Source: Neckera pumila
Taxonomy: Eukaryota; Streptophyta; Bryopsida; Hypnales; Neckeraceae
Length of the DNA stretch: 64,000 bases
Direction: 5' to 3'
NCBI GenBank assembly: GCA_963969595.1
Contig: OZ018413.1
Location: forward strand, 7,314,211 to 7,378,210
In this document: piece by piece, positions 1 to 9,000 of the stretch
Layout: every line of letters begins with the position of its first letter
Position numbering within the stretch: position 1 is the first letter of the stretch
Notes under the pieces: generated by a model
Told to the model about the DNA's origin: nothing
Database searches by the model: none
The model's input: only the letters and a program-made list of their open reading frames with translations
Made by a program: the position numbers and the translations under genes

Positions 1-3000
1 GAATGATTGCAAGCATTTGAAGATTGAGAATGCAGAGCTTGAATCATTGACATCACTTACTACATTGAACTTCAAGGGATGTCAACAACTCGAACAAATT
101 CCGCCAGCCATAGCCAACATGACATGTTTAGAGTGTCTTGGCTTTGGAGGTTGTAAGATGCTGAGGGCAGGGCATGCATCATTTGAAAAGCTCAAGGCCT
201 TAAAGTTTCTAGTCCTTGAAGGATGTGAGGCGTTGGAGAACATGCCCCATGGATTGGGAAAGTTGACATCCCTAGAAGAGCTCTATTTGAATGATTGCAA
301 GCATTTGAAGATTGAGAATGCAGAGCTTGAATCATTGACATCACTTACTACATTGAACTTCAAGGGATGTCAACAACTCGAACAAATTCCGCCAGCCATA
401 GCCAACATGACATGTTTAGAGTGTCTTGGCTTTGGAGGTTGTAAGATGCTGAGGGCAGGGCATGCATCATTTGAAAAGCTCAAGGCCTTAAAGTTTCTAG
501 TCCTTGAAGGATGTGAGGCGTTGGAGAACATGCCCCATGGATTGGGAAAGTTGACATCCCTAGAAATGCTCTATTTGAATGATTGCAAGCATTTGAAGAT
601 TGAGAATGCAGAGCTTGAATCATTGACATCACTTACTACATTGAACTTCAAGGGATGTCAACAACTCGAACAAATTCCGCCAGCCATAGCCAACATGACA
701 TGTTTAGAGTGTCTTGGCTTTGGAGGTTGTAAGATGCTGAGGGCAGGGCATGCATCATTTGAAAAGCTCAAGGCCTTAAAGTGTCTAGTCCTTGAAGGAT
801 GTGAGGCGTTGGAGAACATGCCCCATGGATTGGGAAAGTTGACATCCCTAGAAATGCTCCATTTGAAGGATTGCAAGCATTTGAAGATTGAGAATGCAGA
901 GCTTGAATCATTGACATCACTTACTACATTGAACTTCAAGGGATGTGAACAACTCGAACAAATTCCGCCAGCCATAGCCAACATGACATGCTTAGAGTGG
1001 CTTGGCTTTGGAGGTTGCAAGAAGTTGAGGGCAGGGCATGCATCATTTGAAAAGCTCAAGGCCTTAAAGTTTCTAGACCTTGAAGGATGTGAGGCGTTGG
1101 AGAACATGCCCCATGGATTGGGAAAGTTGACATCCCTAGAAATGCTCTATTTGAAGGCTTGCAAGCATTTGAAGATTGAGAATGCAGAGCTTGAATCATT
1201 GACATCACTTACTACATTGAACTTCAAGGGATGTCAACAACTCGAACAAATTCCGCCAGCCATAGCCAACATGACATGCTTAGAGTGGCTTGACTTTGAA
1301 GGTTGCAAGAAGTTGAGGGCAGGGCATGCATCATTTGAAAAGCTCAAGGCCTTAAAGTTTCTAGACCTTGAAGGATGTGAGGCATTGGAGAACATGCCCC
1401 ACGGTTTGGGAAAGTTGACATCATTAAAAAAGCTCTATTTGAAGGATTGCAAGCATTTGGAGATTGAGAATGCAGAGCTTGAATCATTGACATCACTTAC
1501 TAAATTGGACTTCAAGGGATGTGAACAACTCGAACAAATTCCGCCAGCCATAGCCAACATGACATGTTTAGAGTGGCTTGGCTTTGGAGGTTGTAAGATG
1601 CTGAGGGCAGGGCATGCATCATTTGAAAAGCTCAAGGCCTTAAAGTGTCTAGACCTTGAAGGATGTGAGGCGTTGGAGAACATGCCCCATGGCTTGGGAA
1701 AGATGACATCCCTAGAAGAGCTCGATTTGAATGATTGCATGCATTTGAAGATTGAGAATGCAGAGCTTGAATCATTGACATCACTTACTAAATTGGACTT
1801 CAAGGGATGTCAACAACTCGAACAAATTCCGCCAGCCATAGCCAACATGACATGTTTAGAGTGGCTTGGCTTTGAAGGTTGCAAGAAGTTGAGGGCAGGG
1901 CATGCATCATTTGAAAAGCTCAAGGCCTTAAAGTTTCTAGACCTTGAAGGATGTGAGGCGTTGGAGAACATGCCCCATGGATTGGGAAAGTTGACATCCC
2001 TAGAAATGCTCTATTTGAAGGATTGCAAGCATTTGAAGATTGAGAATGCAGAGCTTGAATCATTGACATCACTTACTACATTGAACTTCAAGGGATGTCA
2101 ACAACTCGAACAAATTCCGCCAGCCATAGCCAACATGACATGCTTAGAGTGGCTTGACTTTGCAGGTTGCAAGAAGTTGAGGGCAGGGCATGCATCATTT
2201 GAAAAGCTCAAGGCCTTAAAGTCTCTAGACCTTGAAGGATGTGAGGCATTGGAGAACATGCCCCACGGTTTGGGAAAGTTGACATCATTAGAAGAGCTCG
2301 ATTTGAAGGATTGCAAGCATTTGAAGATTGAGAATGCAGAGCTTGAATCATTGACATCACTTACTACATTGAACTTCAAGGGATGTCAACAACTCGAACA
2401 AATTCCGCCAGCCATAGCCAACATGACATGTTTAGAGTGGCTTGGCTTTGGAGGTTGTAAGATGCTGAGGGCAGGGCATGCATCATTTGGAAAGCTCAAG
2501 GCCTTAAAGTGTCTAGACCTTGAAGGATGTGAGGCATTGGAGAACATGCCCCACGGTTTGGGAAAGTTGACATCATTAAAAAAGCTCTATTTGAAGGATT
2601 GCAAGCATTTGAAGATTGAGAATGCAGAGCTTGAATCATTGACATCACTTACTAAATTGGACTTCAAGGGATGTGAACAACTCGAACAAATTCCGCCAGC
2701 CATAGCCAACATGACATGTTTAGAGTGGCTTGGCTTTGGAGGTTGTAAGATGCTGAGGGCAGGGCATGCATCATTTGAAAAGCTCAAGGCCTTAAAGTGT
2801 CTAGACCTTGAAGGATGTGAGGCGTTGGAGAACATGCCCCATGGCTTGGGAAAGATGACATCCCTAGAAGAGCTCGATTTGAATGATTGCATGCATTTGA
2901 AGATTGAGAATGCAGAGCTTGAATCATTGACATCACTTACTAAATTGGACTTCAAGGGATGTGAACAACTCGAACAAATTCCGCCAGCCATAGCCAACAT

Positions 3001-6000
3001 GACATGTTTAGAGTGGCTTGGCTTTGAAGGTTGCAAGAAGTTGAGGGCAGGGCATGCATCATTTGAAAAGCTCAAGGCCTTAAAGTTTCTAGACCTTGAA
3101 GGATGTGAGGCGTTGGAGAACATGCCCCATGGATTGGGAAAGTTGACATCCCTAGAAATGCTCTATTTGAAGGATTGCAAGCATTTGAAGATTGAGAATG
3201 CAGAGCTTGAATCATTGACATCACTTACTACATTGAACTTCAAGGGATGTCAACAACTCGAACAAATTCCGCCAGCCATAGCCAACATGACATGCTTAGA
3301 GTGGCTTGACTTTGCAGGTTGCAAGAAGTTGAGGGCAGGGCATGCATCATTTGAAAAGCTCAAGGCCTTAAAGTCTCTAGACCTTGAAGGATGTGAGGCA
3401 TTGGAGAACATGCCCCACGGTTTGGGAAAGTTGACATCATTAGAAGAGCTCGATTTGAAGGATTGCAAGCATTTGAAGATTGAGAATGCAGAGCTTGAAT
3501 CATTGACATCACTTACTACATTGAACTTCAAGGGATGTCAACAACTCGAACAAATTCCGCCAGCCATAGCCAACATGACATGTTTAGAGTGGCTTGGCTT
3601 TGAAGGTTGTAAGATGCTGAGGGCAGGGCATGCATCATTTGAAAAGCTCAAGGCCTTAAAGTTTCTAGACCTTGAAGGATGTGAGGCGTTGGAGAACATG
3701 CCCCATGGATTGGGAAAGATGACATCCCTAGAAGAGCTCGATTTGAATGATTGCATGCATTTGAAGATTGAGAATGCAGAGCTTGAATCATTGACATCAC
3801 TTACTAAATTGGACTTCAAGGGATGTGAACAACTCGAACAAATTCCGCCAGCCATAGCCAACATGACATGTTTAGAGTGGCTTGGCTTTGAAGGTTGCAA
3901 GAAGCTGAGGGCAGGGCATGCATCATTTGAAAAGCTCAAGGCCTTAAAGACTTTAGGCTTTAGAGGATGTGAAGCAATTGAAGACATGCCCCACGGTTTG
4001 GGAAAGTTGACATCTCTAGAAGAGCTCTTGTTGAATGATTGCAAGCAATTGAAGATTGAGAATGAAGAGCTTGAATCATTGACATCACTTACTAAATTGG
4101 ACTTCAAGGGATGTGAACAACTCCAACAAATTCCGCTAGCCATAGCCAACATGACATGTTTAGAGTGGCTTGGCTTTGGAGGTTGTAAGAAGTTGAGGGC
4201 AGGGCATGCATCATTTGAAAAGCTCAAGGCCTTAAAGTTTCTAGTCCTTGACGGATGTGAGGCGTTGGAGAACATGCCCTATGGATTGGGAAAGATGACA
4301 TCCCTAGAAGAGCTCGATTTGAATGATTGCATGCATTTGAAGATTGAGAATGCAGAGCTTGAATCATTGACATCACTTACTAAATTGAACTTCAAGGGAT
4401 GTGAACAACTCGAACAAATTCCGCTAGCCATAGCCAACATGACATGTTTAGAGTGGCTTGGCTTTGAAGGTTGCAAGAAGCTCAGGGCAGGGCATGCATT
4501 ATTTGAAAAGCTCAAGGCCTTAAAGTGTCTAGTCCTTGACGGATGTGAGGCGTTGGAGAACATGCCCCATGGATTGGGAAAGTTGACATCCCTAGAAATG
4601 CTCTACTTGAAGGATTGCAAGCATTTAAAGATTGAGAATGTAGAGCTTGAATCATTGACATCACTTACTAAATTGAACTTCAAGGGATGTCAACAACTCG
4701 AACAAATTCCGCCAGCCATAGCCAACATGACATGTTTAGAGTGGCTTGGCTTTGGAGGTTGTAAGATGCTGAGGGCAGGGCATGCATCATTTGAAAAGCT
4801 CAAGGCCTTAAAGTGTCTAGACCTTGAAGGATGTGAGGCGTTGGAGAACATGCCCCATGGATTGGGAAAGATGACATCCCTAGAAGAGCTCGATTTGAAT
4901 GATTGCATGCATTTGAAGATTGAGAATGCAGAGCTTGAATCATTGACATCACTTACTAAATTGGACTTCAAGGGATGTCAACAACTCGAACAAATTCCGC
5001 CAGCCATAGCCAACATGACATGTTTAGAGTGGCTTGGCTTTGAAGGTTGCAAGAAGTTGAGGGCAGGGCATGCATCATTTGAAAAGCTCAAGGCCTTAAA
5101 GTTTCTAGACCTTGAAGGATGTGAGGCGTTGGAGAACATGCCCCATGGATTGGGAAAGTTGACATCCCTAGAAATGCTCTATTTGAAGGATTGCAAGCAT
5201 TTGAAGATTGAGAATGCAGAGCTTGAATCATTGACATCACTTACTACATTGAACTTCAAGGGATGTCAACAACTCGAACAAATTCCGCCAGCCATAGCCA
5301 ACATGACATGCTTAGAGTGGCTTGACTTTGCAGGTTGCAAGAAGTTGAGGGCAGGGCATGCATCATTTGAAAAGCTCAAGGCCTTAAAGTCTCTAGACCT
5401 TGAAGGATGTGAGGCATTGGAGAACATGCCCCACGGTTTGGGAAAGTTGACATCATTAGAAGAGCTCGATTTGAAGGATTGCAAGCATTTGAAGATTGAG
5501 AATGCAGAGCTTGAATCATTGACATCACTTACTACATTGAACTTCAAGGGATGTCAACAACTCGAACAAATTCCGCCAGCCATAGCCAACATGACATGTT
5601 TAGAGTGGCTTGGCTTTGGAGGTTGTAAGATGCTGAGGGCAGGGCATGCATCATTTGGAAAGCTCAAGGCCTTAAAGTGTCTAGACCTTGAAGGATGTGA
5701 GGCGTTGGAGAACATGCCCCATGGATTGGGAAAGATGACATCCCTAGAAATGCTCTATTTGAAGGATTGCAAGCATTTGAAGATTGAGAATGCAGAGCTT
5801 GAATCATTGACATCACTTACTACATTGAACTTCAAGGGATGTCAACAACTCGAACAAATTCCGCCAGCCATAGCCAACATGACATGTTTAGAGTGGCTTG
5901 GCTTTGAAGGTTGCAAGAAGCTGAGGGCAGGGCATGCATCATTTGAAAAGCTCAAGGCCTTAAAGACTTTAGGCTTTAGAGGATGTGAAGCAATTGAAGA

Positions 6001-9000
6001 CATGCCCCACGGTTTGGGAAAGTTGACATCTCTAGAAGAGCTCTTGTTGAATGATTGCAAGCAATTGAAGATTGAGAATGAAGAGCTTGAATCATTGACA
6101 TCACTTACTAAATTGGACTTCAAGGGATGTGAACAACTCCAACAAATTCCGCTAGCCATAGCCAACATGACATGTTTAGAGTGGCTTGGCTTTGGAGGTT
6201 GTAAGAAGTTGAGGGCAGGGCATGCATCATTTGAAAAGCTCAAGGCCTTAAAGTGTCTAGTCCTTGACGGATGTGAGGCGTTGGAGAACATGCCCCATGG
6301 ATTGGGAAAGATGACATCCCTAGAAGAGCTCGATTTGAATGATTGCATGCATTTGAAGATTGAGAATGCAGAGCTTGAATCATTGACATCACTTACTAAA
6401 TTGAACTTCAAGGGATGTGAACAACTCGAACAAATTCCGCTAGCCATAGCCAACATGACATGTTTAGAGTGGCTTGGCTTTGAAGGTTGCAAGAAGCTCA
6501 GGGCAGGGCATGCATTATTTGAAAAGCTCAAGGCCTTAAAGTGTCTAGTCCTTGACGGATGTGAGGCGTTGGAGAACATGCCCCATGGATTGGGAAAGTT
6601 GACATCCCTAGAAATGCTCTACTTGAAGGATTGCAAGCATTTAAAGATTGAGAATGTAGAGCTTGAATCATTGACATCACTTACTAAATTGAACTTCAAG
6701 GGATGTCAACAACTCGAACAAATTCCGCCAGCCATAGCCAACATGACATGTTTAGAGTGGCTTGGCTTTGGAGGTTGTAAGATGCTGAGGGCAGGGCATG
6801 CATCATTTGAAAAGCTCAAGGCCTTAAAGTGTCTAGACCTTGAAGGATGTGAGGCGTTGGAGAACATGCCCCATGGATTGGGAAAGATGACATCCCTAGA
6901 AGAGCTCGATTTGAATGATTGCATGCATTTGAAGATTGAGAATGCAGAGCTTGAATCATTGACATCACTTACTAAATTGGACTTCAAGGGATGTCAACAA
7001 CTCGAACAAATTCCGCCAGCCATAGCCAACATGACATGTTTAGAGTGGCTTGGCTTTGAAGGTTGCAAGAAGTTGAGGGCAGGGCATGCATCATTTGAAA
7101 AGCTCAAGGCCTTCAAGTTTCTAGACCTTGAAGGATGTGAGGCGTTGGAGAACATGCCCCATGGATTGGGAAAGTTGACATCCCTAGAAATGCTCTATTT
7201 GAATGATTGCAAGCATTTGAAGATTGAGAATGCAGAGCTTGAATCATTGACATCACTTACTACATTGAACTTCAAGGGATGTCAACAACTCGAACAAATT
7301 CCGCCAGCCATAGCCAACATGACATGTTTAGAGTGGCTTGGCTTTGAAGGTTGCAAGAAGCTGAGGGCAGGGCATGCATCATTTGAAAAGCTCAAGGCCT
7401 TAGAGACTTTAGGCTTTAGAGGATGTGAAGCAATTGAAGACATGCCCCACGGTTTGGGAAAGTTGACATCTCTAGAAGAGCTCTTGTTGAATGATTGCAA
7501 GCAATTGAAGATTGAGAATGAAGAGCTTGAATCATTGACATCACTTACTAAATTGGACTTCAAGGGATGTGAACAACTCCAACAAATTCCGCTAGCCATA
7601 GCCAACATGACATGTTTAGAGTGGCTTGGCTTTGGAGGTTGTAAGAAGTTGAGGGCAGGGCATGCATCATTTGAAAAGCTCAAGGCCTTAAAGTGTCTAG
7701 TCCTTGACGGATGTGAGGCGTTGGAGAACATGCCCCATGGATTGGGAAAGATGACATCCCTAGAAGAGCTCGATTTGAATGATTGCATGCATTTGAAGAT
7801 TGAGAATGCAGAGCTTGAATCATTGACATCACTTACTAAATTGGACTTCAAGGGATGTGAACAACTCGAACAAATTCCGCCAGCCATAGCCAACATGACA
7901 TGCTTAGAGTGGCTTGGCTTTGAAGGTTGCAAGAAGTTGAGGGCAGGGCATGCATCATTTGAAAAGCTCAAGGCCTTAAAGTTTCTAGACCTTGAAGGAT
8001 GTGAGGCGTTGGAGAACATGCCCCATGGATTGGGAAAGTTGACATCCCTAGAAATGCTCTATTTGAATGATTGCAAGCATTTGAAGATTGAGAATGCAGA
8101 GCTTGAATCATTGACATCACTTACTACATTGAACTTCAAGGGATGTCAACAACTCGAACAAATTCCGCCAGCCATAGCCAACATGACATGTTTAGAGTGG
8201 CTTGGCTTTGGAGGTTGTAAGATGCTGAGGGCAGGGCATGCATCATTTGAAAAGCTCAAGGCCTTAAAGTTTCTAGACCTTGAAGGATGTGAGGCGTTGG
8301 AGAACATGCCCCATGGATTGGGAAAGATGACATCCCTAGAAGAGCTCGATTTGAATGATTGCATGCATTTGAAGATTGAGAATGCAGAGCTTGAATCATT
8401 GACATCACTTACTAAATTGGACTTCAAGGGATGTGAACAACTCGAACAAATTCCGCCAGCCATAGCCAACATGACATGTTTAGAGTGGCTTGGCTTTGAA
8501 GGTTGCAAGAAGCTGAGGGCAGGGCATGCATCATTTGAAAAGCTCAAGGCCTTAAAGACTTTAGGCTTTGCAGGATGTGAAGCAATTGAAGACATGCCCC
8601 ACGGTTTGGGAAAGTTGACATCTCTAGAAGAGCTCTTGTTGAATGATTGCAAGCAATTGAAGATTGAGAATGCAGAGCTTGAATCATTGACATCACTTAC
8701 TAAATTGGACTTCAAGGGATGTGAACAACTCCAACAAATTCCGCTAGCCATAGCCAACATGACATGTTTAGAGTGGCTTGGCTTTGGAGGTTGTAAGAAG
8801 TTGAGGGCAGGGCATGCATCATTTGAAAAGCTCAAGGCCTTAAAGTGTCTAGTCCTTGAAGGATGTGAGGCGTTGGAGAACATGCCCCATGGATTGGGAA
8901 AGATGACATCCCTAGAAGAGCTCGATTTGAATGATTGCATGCATTTGAAGATTGAGAATGCAGAGCTTGAATCATTGACATCACTTACTAAATTGAACTT

